DNA from: Acetobacter conturbans
Lineage (GTDB): Bacteria > Pseudomonadota > Alphaproteobacteria > Acetobacterales > Acetobacteraceae
Assembly: GCF_011516755.1 (NCBI RefSeq)
Contig: NZ_WOSY01000002.1
Coordinates: 186,001 to 250,000 of the forward strand
Length of the DNA stretch: 64,000 nt
Direction: 5' to 3'
Positions 27,805 to 36,816 of the stretch are shown here, one piece after another. A model generated the notes under the pieces. That model made no database searches. It saw only the letters and a program-made list of their open reading frames with translations, and was not told the DNA's origin. Made by a program: the position numbers and the translations under genes. Within the stretch, counting starts at the first letter, position 1, and every line of letters starts with the position of its first letter.

Positions 27805-29322
27805 ATGACGGAGCAGCGCCGGAAAACAGTAGAGCAGGTCGTCCGGGCCAGTGAAGAATCCGGCTTGCGGCGGACGATGGGGCCGGTTCAGCTCACCATG
27901 CTCGGGGTCGGGTCCACGATTGGCGCCGGCATTTATGTGATGGCTGGAACAGCCGCCGCCAACTATGCCGGTCCTGCCGTTATCCTCTCCTTTGTCATTG
28001 CCGGGCTGGCCTGCCTGTTCACTGCATTTTCCTATGCCGAGCTGGCATCCTCCATGCCCGTCGCAGGCTCTGCCTACACTTACGCTTACGTCTCCATGGG
28101 CGAACGAACGGCCTGGTGGGTAGGCTGGCTGCTTCTGCTGGAATATGGCGTGTCCTGCGCCGGTGTGGCGTCCGGTTTCTCCGGATACGCCGTCAGCCTG
28201 CTGCATGATCTGGGGGTCAACGTGCCCGCCGCCCTGCACCTTCCTTTTGTCTCTGCCTCCCTGACACCAACGGGCACGAAACTCTCCACCGGCCTGAGGT
28301 TCGACCTGCCGGCAGCGGCTTCGGTGCTGGCGGTGACGTTTCTGCTTATGCGCGGCACCCGGGAATCGGTGGCCGTCAACACGGCGATTGTCCTGTTGAA
28401 ATCCATCGTGCTCGTCATCTTTGTGGCAGTGGGCATCAAAGCGATTCATCCCGCCTACTGGCACCCTTTTCTACCTCCGCAGGAAGGAACGTTCCGTTAC
28501 GGGATTCCCGGTGTCTTTCGTGCCGCCTCCGTGGTGTTCTTCGCTTATGTCGGGTTCGAGGCCGTCTCGACCGCTTCCACGGAAGCACGCTCTCCTCGCC
28601 GGGATATCCCCATCGGGATCATCGGCTCGCTGCTGATCTGCACGCTGGTCTATCTGGCTGTTTCAGCAGTGCTGACAGGCGTTGTGCCCTGGCAGAAACT
28701 CGACGTACCGGACCCTCTTGCTCTTGCCGCAGATGCCATCGGCTCCCCTTCTCTGGCGCTGCTGGTGAAGATGGCCGGTGTCATCGGGCTGTGTTCGGTG
28801 CTGTTCGGGCTGCTTTACGGCCAGAGCCGGATCTTTTTCGCCATGGCGCAGGACGGTCTTCTTCCGCCCCTCTTCAACCGACTCCACCCCCGCTTCCATA
28901 CACCCGCCACGGGATCGCTTCTGCTCGGCGTTCTCGTGGCCATAGCCACTGCCACCCTGCCCATCGACATCATCAGCGATCTGGTGAGCATCGGCACGGC
29001 TGCCGCCTTCGGTGTGGTAAATCTGACCGTGATCCGCGACCGCACGATAAGGCCACATGCCTTACGCCCTTACGGCGTTCCGCTGGGAGCACTGTGGATA
29101 GGTAAAGTATGGCTGGGGCTGACGCCTCTTCTGGGCATTCTGTTTGCTCTGGTCATGATGCTGCCTCTCGTGTCCGAACTCCTGAATGGCCTTCTGTCGG
29201 GGAATCCGGTTCCCGTGTTTCTTCTGGGAACATATTTCGCTTGTGGCGCGGGCCTTTACCACTTTTACGGCCGCTCCCATTCAAGGTTTTCCGGTGGTCT
29301 TGCCCCTCTGTCATCACGCTGA
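27805..29322 (+). CDS. APC-family amino acid permease (cationic amino acid transporter-like)
   Basis: Twelve-helix amino acid/cation symporter of the APC superfamily, YfnA/CAT branch. From ATG at 27805 (GAGCAGG upstream) it has 505 residues. TMLGVGSTIGAGIYVMAG (about 29-46) is the family's substrate-binding helix 1 motif. FFAYVGFEAVSTASTEARSP on helix 6 is also characteristic. Which amino acid it carries cannot be told. Intergenic distance from uppP is 157 bp, with a possible imperfect hairpin. A tRNA gene follows 58 bp downstream on the same strand. Confidence 0.9.
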   Translation: MTEQRRKTVEQVVRASEESGLRRTMGPVQLTMLGVGSTIGAGIYVMAGTAAANYAGPAVILSFVIAGLACLFTAFSYAELASSMPVAGSAYTYAYVSMGERTAWWVGWLLLLEYGVSCAGVASGFSGYAVSLLHDLGVNVPAALHLPFVSASLTPTGTKLSTGLRFDLPAAASVLAVTFLLMRGTRESVAVNTAIVLLKSIVLVIFVAVGIKAIHPAYWHPFLPPQEGTFRYGIPGVFRAASVVFFAYVGFEAVSTASTEARSPRRDIPIGIIGSLLICTLVYLAVSAVLTGVVPWQKLDVPDPLALAADAIGSPSLALLVKMAGVIGLCSVLFGLLYGQSRIFFAMAQDGLLPPLFNRLHPRFHTPATGSLLLGVLVAIATATLPIDIISDLVSIGTAAAFGVVNLTVIRDRTIRPHALRPYGVPLGALWIGKVWLGLTPLLGILFALVMMLPLVSELLNGLLSGNPVPVFLLGTYFACGAGLYHFYGRSHSRFSGGLAPLSSR

Positions 29323-29380
29323 TGTCTGAAGGGTTGACTTGCTCGTCACATCTGGATAGTTCAGCCCTCACCGGCGCAAT

Positions 29381-29455
29381 GGCGGCGTAGCTCAGCGGTA
29401 GAGCAGGGGAATCATAATCCCTTGGTCGGCGGTTCAAATCCGTCCGCCGCTACCA
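29381..29455 (+). tRNA. tRNA with CAU anticodon (elongator Met or Ile2)
   Basis: A 75-nt cloverleaf with encoded CCA. The anticodon loop ATCATAA gives CAT, and the T-arm has GGTTCAAATCC. The acceptor pairs GGCGGCG with CGCCGCT, so the first pair is G1-U72. The anticodon stem lacks the three G-C pairs of an initiator, so it is not tRNA-fMet. CAU is shared by elongator Met and by Ile2, which is modified by TilS; sequence alone does not settle which. Confidence 0.93.
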
Positions 29456-29545
29456 TTGCCCGGTTTCCCCTCTCTTTCTGATAAAATAAACGTTTTCCAA
29501 CAAAAGCAGGAAAGCACCGTGCCATGAATAATGCGCGGTAGTGCA

Positions 29546-29711
29546 GCGTCTGTTTCAAACAGCTCTATCCTGAACGGGAACGTCCTGATGGGGCGCGACA
29601 CCGACGTGCGCTCCTGAAGACTAAAACGGACCGGCCATATGCGCCGTCAAAGCCTCGAAGCGCAGGCAACCCGCATCGGATCGCCCGCAGAACGCTGTTG
29701 AAACAGACCTC
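29546..29711 (+). repeat. 160-bp palindromic MITE-like repeat (copy D)
   Basis: Left end reads GCGTCTGTTTC and the right end ...GAAACAGACCTC, with CCTGATGGGGCGCGAC in the core as in copies B and E. The right-hand TTA (29712-29714) is also the stop codon, on the other strand, of the polymerase gene. The left flank has no matching duplication. More diverged than copies A, C and F. Confidence 0.7.
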
Positions 29712-31034
29712 TTAGCGAAAGGCTGGCTGCCGTTTCAGGCTGTTCGTCCACCCGCTCAGGGTTGCTCTCTCGGCTCCCTTGCGCCTCCCGCCTGTATCGA
29801 GAACGCCATACAGAAACCAGACAAGAGAACCGGTCTTGATCGTCGCGGCATTGGCGCCGATGCAGAGGGAGGTGGCGAAATAGACCGCGAGCATCGTTTT
29901 CATGATGACCGCTTCACGGCTTCCATTCTTGTGGAAGGCAAAAATGAAAAACAGCAGCACCGACAGCGGCGCACCCAGATTATTGCACAGATAGGCGTAT
30001 CCCGTGTCCGCCGTATAAACGGGTGACGCGGCGAAGGCGAACCACGGCGCCAGACCCCAGTCGTCCAGCAAGCGTCCTGAAAACAGCAGGCGACCTTTCA
30101 GATCATCAACCAGAATACTGGGGTGGACGCCCGGAATTTCAAACATGGACCCGACCATTGTCAGCACCGTCATGATCAGGATGGGCATGCAGAAGACAAG
30201 CAGCGAAGACCGTACGAAAGGCGTCATGCGGATCAGCACCATCAGGAAACAGCAGCCTGTGGCAAAACGTGAATCCGTCAGGATGATGCAGAGAAAGCCA
30301 AGCATCAGCAGGATGATCGGTCGCTCACCCTTCTTGTTTTTCCATATGCTTAACCCCCACGCAAAAACGATCGTGGCGAAGTTGCCCATCGAAACAGGTT
30401 CGAGGAACACCGAAGCAACACGCACGGAGCCAAGGATGGAGGGAAAGTATGTTCTCGCATCAGCGCCACGATTACCGCTCACAAACGATGTGGTATTCGA
30501 GTAATTGATGACGTCGGCGCCGAGTGCTCCCTTGTCTACATAATACTTCCAGACATTGAAAAACTGGCCGTAAGTAGAAAAAGCGAACAGCTCGAAGAAA
30601 CCGAAGAGCAGCACCAGAACCATGACAATATTCATGGTTTTTCTGGCGGTTACCATGGAAGCCGCCGTGCCCAGCAGATAAAAAATATACGGAATCCACA
30701 GGTCGTGGAGGATCTTGAGGCTGGCCGCCGGATTGATGAGATGGGCTCCCACCACATAACCAGAGATGATGAGCGACAGGATGACCGCCATCGAACTCAT
30801 GCTGCGGCGAATGTACCAGGTTGCCGCAAGAATGATCAGGAGTTCAGCAAGGGCAACGCTTGAACTCGACGCGTGCAGGATGCCTTTCGTGTCGAGGAAG
30901 CACAAAAGCGGATTGAACATGACCGAGGCTATGACAAGCCATTTACCCGCCATGCTACCCACGGACGTGGCGTCATCCGCATGGGAAAACTCTAGGCGGG
31001 CGCTATCGGCTGGCTGAGAAACGGCGGCGGTCAT
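29712..31034 (-). CDS. Wzy/GumE-like polysaccharide polymerase (membrane protein)
   Basis: A 440-residue inner-membrane protein with about ten to twelve hydrophobic helices and a large extracytoplasmic loop (about 170-210, rich in Tyr, Asn and Gly). FLEPVSMGNFATIVFAW matches the conserved motif of GumE-type exopolysaccharide polymerases, which join lipid-linked repeat units. The assignment rests on topology and this motif, so it is moderate. The gene stands alone, far from the gum-like cluster near the window start. Its stop codon TAA is formed by the flank of repeat copy D, so the C-terminus may have been changed by an insertion. Confidence 0.65.
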   Translation of the reverse strand: MTAAVSQPADSARLEFSHADDATSVGSMAGKWLVIASVMFNPLLCFLDTKGILHASSSSVALAELLIILAATWYIRRSMSSMAVILSLIISGYVVGAHLINPAASLKILHDLWIPYIFYLLGTAASMVTARKTMNIVMVLVLLFGFFELFAFSTYGQFFNVWKYYVDKGALGADVINYSNTTSFVSGNRGADARTYFPSILGSVRVASVFLEPVSMGNFATIVFAWGLSIWKNKKGERPIILLMLGFLCIILTDSRFATGCCFLMVLIRMTPFVRSSLLVFCMPILIMTVLTMVGSMFEIPGVHPSILVDDLKGRLLFSGRLLDDWGLAPWFAFAASPVYTADTGYAYLCNNLGAPLSVLLFFIFAFHKNGSREAVIMKTMLAVYFATSLCIGANAATIKTGSLVWFLYGVLDTGGRRKGAERATLSGWTNSLKRQPAFR

Positions 31035-31212
31035 GGCATCTCACAGGCAATCAGGCGGAACCGGGAGGCACCATAAGCCTCGCGGTCTGGCAGGCACATT
31101 CCCGAGCAATAGAACGACCACATCACGAAGGCCAGCAATCCGTCAAAATCAGGAAACTGGCTTTTTCTGTGAAATGACGGGACCGGCTCCCCCTGAAAAG
31201 GCCATTACGCTC

Positions 31213-31353
31213 TCAATCCGGCGCAGGATATGTCCGCGGATACGTTACTTCGCTGGCTGGGCCCGGGTGATGGGGCGTCCCCTTCTTGCCACAGGCCGCC
31301 AGAGGGAGCGCCATGCACACCAGAATCAGTAAGACCGTTCCACGCCGGATCAT
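31213..31353 (-). CDS. LptM-like small lipoprotein (YifL type)
   Basis: A 46-residue lipoprotein too short for routine ORF calling. It reads [13 protein letters not shown] followed by the lipobox LAAC and then [11 protein letters not shown], the CGxKG start seen in LptM/YifL, a small lipoprotein that helps the LPS translocon LptD form its disulfides. The ATG overlaps the argH stop as ATGA, and this argH-lipoprotein arrangement recurs in proteobacteria. Cys21 would be lipidated. The tail is Pro/Tyr-rich. The homology is by motif, size and position, and I could not compare sequences. Confidence 0.8.
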   Translation of the reverse strand: MIRRGTVLLILVCMALPLAACGKKGTPHHPGPASEVTYPRTYPAPD

Positions 31354-32792
31354 GCTGCGGATTCCCCTTTACCGAGGCGACTGAGCCATCCTTCGGCCTC
31401 ACGCCGCACGTTGCTGCCTGCCGTACCGCCTTCGCTGGTGCGTGAGGCGATGGAAGCTTCCACGGTCAGAACCGAATAGATGTCCTGCGTGATGCCGGGC
31501 TCGACCGACTGCATCTCGGCAAGACTCAAATCGGACAGGTCCACGCCCTTCTCTTCCGCCAACGCCACCAGTCGACCGGTGACATGATGCGCCGTGCGGA
31601 AAGGCACCTTGAGAACGCGGACAAGCCAGTCAGCGAGATCCGTGGCCGTGGAGAAGCCGGACCCGGCAAATTTGAGCATCTGCTGCGTGTTGGCCGTCAG
31701 GTCGCGCACCATGCCATCACAGGCCGCAAGTGTGAGCGCCATCGCTTCCGTCGCCTCGAACACAGGAACCTTGTCCTCCTGCATGTCCTTGGCATAGGCC
31801 AGCGGCAGACCTTTCATCACGGTCAGCAGGCTCACCATCGAACCCAGCACCCGCCCGACCTTAGCACGTGCCAGTTCGGCGGCGTCGGGATTGCGCTTCT
31901 GCGGCATGATGGACGAGCCCGTTGTGAAGGCGTCCGACAAACGGATGAAGCTGAATGGTGACGAGCACCAGATGACGATCTCTTCCGCGAAACGGGAAAG
32001 ATGCATCGCCATGATGGAAAGCGCCGAGAGATATTCCAGTGCGAAATCACGGTCCGACACGGAATCCAGCGAATTGGCTGTGGGGCGGTCGAAACCAAGG
32101 GCCGCCGCTGTCATCTTGCGGTCGATGGGAAAAGACGTTCCGGCGAGGGCTGCCGAGCCGAGCGGGCACTCGTTCAGACGCTTGCGGGCATCGGCCAGAC
32201 GGCTGCGATCACGCGACAGCATCTCCACATAGGCCAGCAGGTGATGGCCGAACGTGACCGGTTGCGCTGTCTGGAGATGGGTGAAGCCGGGCATCGCCGT
32301 ATCGGCGTATTCCAGAGCTCGCGTGGCCAGTGAGCGCATCAGCGCCTCGACCTGCCCGCCAATTCCGTCGATGGCGTCACGCACCCAGAGGCGGAAATCC
32401 GTCGCCACCTGATCGTTGCGGGAACGACCGGTGTGCAGACGCTTGCCTGCCTCGCCGATCCGGTCGCTCAGACGCGCTTCGATGTTCATGTGGATGTCTT
32501 CGAGCGCCTCGTCGAAAGGAAAGCTCCCTGCCTCGATCTCCGCGCCGATTTCGGTCAGGCCGCGCTTGATGGCGGCTTCATCGTCGGCACTGATGATGCC
32601 GACCTTCTTCAGCATGGCCGCATGAGCCAGCGACCCGGCGATATCCTGCCGCCACATCACCTTGTCGAAGCCTATGGAGGCGTTGATCTCGCGCATGATG
32701 GCTGACGGCCCGCCTGCGAACCGGCCGCCCCACTGCACATTTGCGCCACCCTCGACCGGCTTGCCCGTTACGCCCTGCTCGTCCACACTCAT
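31350..32792 (-). CDS. argH: Argininosuccinate lyase
   Basis: Last enzyme of arginine biosynthesis, splitting argininosuccinate into arginine and fumarate. From ATG at 32792 (GAGG six bases upstream) it has 480 residues. HTGRSRNDQ (120-128), [10 protein letters not shown] (169-178) and the signature [12 protein letters not shown] (292-303) are all present, and THLQ carries a key active-site His. An upstream GTG in frame is less likely. It is divergent from the TlpA-like gene, with start codons three bases apart. The LptM-like gene overlaps its stop. Confidence 0.95.
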   Translation of the reverse strand: MSVDEQGVTGKPVEGGANVQWGGRFAGGPSAIMREINASIGFDKVMWRQDIAGSLAHAAMLKKVGIISADDEAAIKRGLTEIGAEIEAGSFPFDEALEDIHMNIEARLSDRIGEAGKRLHTGRSRNDQVATDFRLWVRDAIDGIGGQVEALMRSLATRALEYADTAMPGFTHLQTAQPVTFGHHLLAYVEMLSRDRSRLADARKRLNECPLGSAALAGTSFPIDRKMTAAALGFDRPTANSLDSVSDRDFALEYLSALSIMAMHLSRFAEEIVIWCSSPFSFIRLSDAFTTGSSIMPQKRNPDAAELARAKVGRVLGSMVSLLTVMKGLPLAYAKDMQEDKVPVFEATEAMALTLAACDGMVRDLTANTQQMLKFAGSGFSTATDLADWLVRVLKVPFRTAHHVTGRLVALAEEKGVDLSDLSLAEMQSVEPGITQDIYSVLTVEASIASRTSEGGTAGSNVRREAEGWLSRLGKGESAA

Positions 32793-32795
32793 CAA

Positions 32796-33386
32796 ATGCC
32801 TCAACATCACCTTCGCCGCCGCGTCCCGTCCGCGAAACTGCGGCGGCGTTCTATTCTTCTGATGGCTGGCACCCTAATGGCAGGCATGATGCCGCGCAAA
32901 CGCCTTCACGCGCAGGGGGCCACCGCCGAACCGTTTCCGCCCTCGGGGCTGGAGCGCTCACCGGCGCAGATGATGCCCGACGAACTCTTCACCGACGCTG
33001 ATGGAATCGAGCATCGGCTGGCGGATTTTCGCGGGCGTCCGGTCATTGTGCATCTCTGGGCAACCTGGTGCGGGCCGTGCGTGAAGGAACTCCCTGCCCT
33101 CGCCGCCCTGAAGCCGCCGCTTGAAGCCAGCGGCATCGCTCTTCTGCCTGTGGCTGTGGATCATCGTGGTGTCGAAGTGGTGAAACCGTTTCTTGAAAAG
33201 TTGAAACTCGATACGTTCGACACCTTCTATGATCAGAGGCGGGCCATCCCGGCCAGTCTGGAGGAAGAGACGCTACCGTTCACGCTGTTCCTTGACAGGC
33301 AAGGCATGCTGATCTGCAGGCATCCCGGTCCGCTTCTGTGGAGCGCGCCGGATGCGTTGCCTTCCCTCCTTCACCTGATGACCTGA
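32796..33386 (+). CDS. TlpA-family thioredoxin-like protein
   Basis: Exported thiol-disulfide protein. The 196-residue frame has a twin-arginine-like N-terminus ([17 protein letters not shown], about 14-30), suggesting a membrane-tethered or periplasmic protein. The redox motif is WCGPC (91-95), followed by a thioredoxin fold with the cis-Pro in [11 protein letters not shown]. TlpA/ResA proteins act in cytochrome c maturation or general disulfide reduction. The start at 32796 lies three bases from the argH start, so its promoter must overlap argH; an internal ATG at 32862 is an alternative that would lose the RR motif. The stop falls inside an 8-bp tandem repeat. Confidence 0.85.
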   Translation: MPQHHLRRRVPSAKLRRRSILLMAGTLMAGMMPRKRLHAQGATAEPFPPSGLERSPAQMMPDELFTDADGIEHRLADFRGRPVIVHLWATWCGPCVKELPALAALKPPLEASGIALLPVAVDHRGVEVVKPFLEKLKLDTFDTFYDQRRAIPASLEEETLPFTLFLDRQGMLICRHPGPLLWSAPDALPSLLHLMT

Positions 33387-33405
33387 TGACCTGATGACCT
33401 GAAAG
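33374..33405 (+). repeat. Short tandem repeat, 8-bp unit
   Basis: Three exact copies of CCTGATGA (33374-33397) followed by CCTGAAAG. The repeat spans the stop of the TlpA-like gene and the spacer to the Mop gene. Every reading frame meets a stop, so length changes would mainly alter the spacing to the next ribosome binding site. Confidence 0.85.
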
Positions 33406-33413
33406 GCCACGCC

Positions 33414-33623
33414 ATGAAACTCAGTGCACGCAACCAGATCCCCGGAACCATTGTCGCCATCGAAAAAGGCGCGACGACCTCCCACGTCAGCATCGACATT
33501 GGTGGAAAGACCGTCATGGCCGCCATCACCAACGAAGCCGTCGCGGATCTTGCACTGACCGTGGGCAAGACCGCCTACGCCGTGATCAAGGCCTCGGACG
33601 TGATGGTCGGCGTGGAAGACTGA
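33414..33623 (+). CDS. Molybdopterin/molybdate-binding Mop-domain protein
   Basis: A 69-residue single Mop (TOBE-like) domain, as in the small molbindins that bind molybdate or tungstate oxyanions, usually as multimers. MKLSARNQIPGTIVAIEKGATTSHV is the start region of the fold, and the end TAYAVIKASDVMVGVED matches Mop proteins. It is cytoplasmic by lack of any signal. It follows the TlpA-like gene by 27 bp. No modABC or molybdoenzyme gene is adjacent. Its TGA stop (33621-33623) is also the left flank of repeat copy E. Confidence 0.88.
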   Translation: MKLSARNQIPGTIVAIEKGATTSHVSIDIGGKTVMAAITNEAVADLALTVGKTAYAVIKASDVMVGVED

Positions 33624-33783
33624 GAGGTCTTTTCGAAGGCTCTCCACTGCGCGGAAATGCTCTGATGGGGCGCGACCGGCGCGTGTTTTTGAGCCCTGAA
33701 GCGGAACGGCCATCCGGGCCGTGAGCAGCGAATGGCAGAAAACACGCGCCGGATTGTCAGCCGGGAGCTTTCGGCGCAGCCGC
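33624..33783 (+). repeat. 160-bp palindromic MITE-like repeat (copy E)
   Basis: Starts right after the TGA stop of the Mop gene. Its nested symmetry is the clearest of the family: outer ends AGGTC...GGCGCAGCC, a perfect 14-bp middle stem (CCGGCGCGTGTTTT at 33676-33689 with its complement at 33739-33752), and an inner stem ACGGCC/GGCCGT (33706-33722). The right end is diverged. It lies upstream of ileS. Confidence 0.75.
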
Positions 33784-33903
33784 CAGAGCACGCGCTCTGA
33801 CCTTGACCGCGTCCATTGGTCCTCTCCATAACGTCCTGTCCTTTCAGAAAAAGGGCGGGACGGCAGTCCTTCATGAATTTCAGCTGATGACCAAGCAGGT
33901 ACG

Positions 33904-36813
33904 ATGACCGGATCGGACAACACGAACACGAGCAACGGCGCAGCCGACGGTTATCGCGAAACCGTTTTCCTGCCCACCACCTCTTTTCCCATGCGCGGCA
34001 ACCTGCCGAAGCGTGAGCCCGACCTGCTCGCCCGCTGGAAAGAGATGGACCTCGACGGCAAAATTCTGGCCGCAAGCGAGGGTAAGCCGCTTTTCGTGCT
34101 GCATGATGGCCCTCCGTATGCCAACGGCAACCTGCATATCGGTCACGCGCTGAACAAGATTCTGAAGGATGTGATCAACCGCAGCCACCGGATGGCCGGG
34201 TTCGCCGTGCATTACGTCCCCGGCTGGGACTGTCACGGCCTGCCCATCGAGTGGAAGGTCGAGGAAGAATACCGCAAGGCCAAGCGCGACAAGGATTCGA
34301 TTCCGGTCCTCCAGTTCCGCGCCGAATGCCGCGCATGGGCTGCGAAATGGCTCGACGTGCAGATGAGCGAGTTCCAGCGCCTCGGCGTGCAGGGCGAGTG
34401 GGGTCGCCGCTATTCGACGATGGATTACAGCTCCGAAGCGGCCATCGCCGGGGAAATCGGTCGTTTCCTGCTGAATGGCGCGCTCTATCGCGGCTTGCGT
34501 CCGGTTATGTGGAGCCCGGTCGAAAAGACCGCTCTTGCAGAAGCCGAGATCGAGTATCACGACCATAAATCCACGACGATCTACGTCGCTTTCCCGATCG
34601 TCTCCGACCCGACTTCGGCGGAAGCGCTCCACGGCGTCTCGGCGGTCATCTGGACGACAACCGCGTGGACCATCCCGGCCAACCGCGCGATCGTCTATAA
34701 TCCCGAAATCACCTATGTGGTGATGCGTGTGGACGAGACCGACGCCAGCGCACTTGCGGCTCCCGGCGAAAAACTGCTGGTCGCAGAACGGCTTGTGGAA
34801 CAGGTTTGCAAGGATTGCGGCATCCTTGCCCACCATATCCTCTACACCATGCCCGGCTCGGCACTGAACGGAGCCATCGCGGCGCATCCGCTGCGCGGTC
34901 AGGGCTACGATTTTGACGTGCCGCTGCTCCCCGCCGACTATGTCACCGACGATGCAGGCACGGGTCTTGTCCACAACGCTCCCGCACATGGCGAGGATGA
35001 CTTCGCCGTCGCACGCGCCAACGGGATCGAGATTCCGGAACTCGTCGCCGATGATGGCCGCTATGTCGAATGGGTGCCGCTTTTTGCTGGCACACACGTC
35101 TTCAAGGCCGCGGATCCGGTCTGCGATGCTCTGACAGGTGTGATGAAACAGGCGGTGGCAACCGGCGCTCCGGCCTGCGGACTGCTGGCGCGCGGCGAGA
35201 TCGTTCACTCCTATCCGCACTCTTGGCGCTCGCGGAAACCGATCATCTTCCGGGCTACGCCGCAATGGTTCATCCGCATGGATGGCGAGACGCAGATCCG
35301 TGAAAAGGCATTGAAGGCGCTGGATGACGTCACGTTCGTCCCGGCGCAGGCGCGTAATCGCCTGACCTCGATGGTCGAGGATCGCCCCGACTGGTGCATT
35401 TCGCGGCAGCGTGCATGGGGTGTGCCCATCGCGGTGTTCGTGAACAAACAGACCGGCGACGTCCTGCGTGATGAGGCCGTGATGGAGCGGATTGTCTCGG
35501 CGTTCCGCGAAGATGGCGCGGATGCATGGTACAGCAGCGATCCGTCCCGTTTCCTTGGCAACGAATACAATGCCGAGGATTTTGAACAGGTCTTTGATGT
35601 TGTCGATGTGTGGTTCGAGAGCGGTTCGACCCATTCTTTCGTACTGAATCTGCCCGGCCTCCGCTTCCCGGCGGATCTTTATCTGGAAGGATCGGACCAA
35701 CATCGTGGCTGGTTCCAGTCCTCACTGCTGGAAAGTGTCGGCACACGTGGTGTCGCTCCCTATCGCACGCTCGTCACCAACGGCTTCGTGCTGGATGAGC
35801 AGGGCCGCAAGATGTCCAAGTCACTGGGTAATGTCGTTGCCCCGCAGGATGTGAACGACTCTCTGGGCACGGATATTTTGCGCCTCTGGGTCATGAACTC
35901 GGACACGAACGAAGACCTGCGCATCGGCAAGGAAATCCTCAAGCAGCAGGGCGAACTGTATCGCCGCCTGCGCAACACGCTGCGCTGGCTGCTCGGCGCG
36001 CTGGAGGGCTTCACCGAAGAAGAGGTGGTTCCTTACGAGGAGTTGCCGGAACTCGAAAAATGGGTACTGCACCGCCTGACCGAGTTCGACGACATGATCC
36101 GTCAGGCCGTGGAAACGCATGAATGGGTCGGGGTCTACCCTGCCCTGCACGGCTTCTGCACGACCGACCTGTCAGCGTTCTATTTCGATGTCCGCAAGGA
36201 TGCGATTTACTGCGATGCGAAAGACAGTCCGCGTCGTCGGGCGGCGCGCACGGTTCTGGATGTGCTGCACCGTTGCCTCGCCACGTGGCTGGCCCCGGTT
36301 CTGGTGTTCACCGCCGACGATGCCTGGACATCGCGGTTCGGAGAGGACACCTCCGTACATCTCGAGAGCCTGCCGGTGCTGCCGGAGGTATGGAAAGACC
36401 CGGAACTGGCGGATCGCTGGAGCACGCTGCGTGCCGTTCGCCGCATCGTCACGACGGAGATCGAGGCAGCACGACGCTCCGGGAAGATCGGCTCCTCTCT
36501 TCAGGCGGCTGTCGAACTGCCGGTCTTCGAAGACCAGATGCAGTTGTTCGAAAATGTGGACTGGGCCGAACTCGCCATCGTCTCGCAGGCCGAACTTTCC
36601 GTCATCCCCGCCGAAGCTCCCAAAGCGGAGAACGGAACGGGCACCGGCGTGCCCTGCGGCGCTCCTGTCGTCACGGTTGCGGACGGGGAGAAATGCGAGC
36701 GCTGCTGGAAAGTGCTGCCGGAAGTCGGACAGAACGCCTCATATCCAACGCTGTGCGTGCGCTGCGCGGATGTGGTGGCAAGTGGTCTGGCCTGCTCCTC
36801 GACTGCCGGATAG
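33904..36813 (+). CDS. ileS: Isoleucyl-tRNA synthetase
   Basis: Class I synthetase that charges tRNA-Ile and edits misactivated valine. In 969 residues it has HIGH (78-81), the editing domain (TTAWTIPANRAI), KMSKS (636-640) and the C-terminal zinc site CERCW (931-935) with a second Cys pair near 950. This is the bacterial type 1 IleRS. It is followed four bases later by lspA, a frequent pairing. The start ATG at 33904 has no strong ribosome site, but the N-terminal part YRETVFLPTTSFPMRG fits homologues. Confidence 0.97.
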   Translation: MTGSDNTNTSNGAADGYRETVFLPTTSFPMRGNLPKREPDLLARWKEMDLDGKILAASEGKPLFVLHDGPPYANGNLHIGHALNKILKDVINRSHRMAGFAVHYVPGWDCHGLPIEWKVEEEYRKAKRDKDSIPVLQFRAECRAWAAKWLDVQMSEFQRLGVQGEWGRRYSTMDYSSEAAIAGEIGRFLLNGALYRGLRPVMWSPVEKTALAEAEIEYHDHKSTTIYVAFPIVSDPTSAEALHGVSAVIWTTTAWTIPANRAIVYNPEITYVVMRVDETDASALAAPGEKLLVAERLVEQVCKDCGILAHHILYTMPGSALNGAIAAHPLRGQGYDFDVPLLPADYVTDDAGTGLVHNAPAHGEDDFAVARANGIEIPELVADDGRYVEWVPLFAGTHVFKAADPVCDALTGVMKQAVATGAPACGLLARGEIVHSYPHSWRSRKPIIFRATPQWFIRMDGETQIREKALKALDDVTFVPAQARNRLTSMVEDRPDWCISRQRAWGVPIAVFVNKQTGDVLRDEAVMERIVSAFREDGADAWYSSDPSRFLGNEYNAEDFEQVFDVVDVWFESGSTHSFVLNLPGLRFPADLYLEGSDQHRGWFQSSLLESVGTRGVAPYRTLVTNGFVLDEQGRKMSKSLGNVVAPQDVNDSLGTDILRLWVMNSDTNEDLRIGKEILKQQGELYRRLRNTLRWLLGALEGFTEEEVVPYEELPELEKWVLHRLTEFDDMIRQAVETHEWVGVYPALHGFCTTDLSAFYFDVRKDAIYCDAKDSPRRRAARTVLDVLHRCLATWLAPVLVFTADDAWTSRFGEDTSVHLESLPVLPEVWKDPELADRWSTLRAVRRIVTTEIEAARRSGKIGSSLQAAVELPVFEDQMQLFENVDWAELAIVSQAELSVIPAEAPKAENGTGTGVPCGAPVVTVADGEKCERCWKVLPEVGQNASYPTLCVRCADVVASGLACSSTAG

Positions 36814-36816
36814 GAC

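Noticed and set aside
33880..35703. 607-codon minus-strand open frame
   Set aside because: Antisense to ileS; no recognisable domain.
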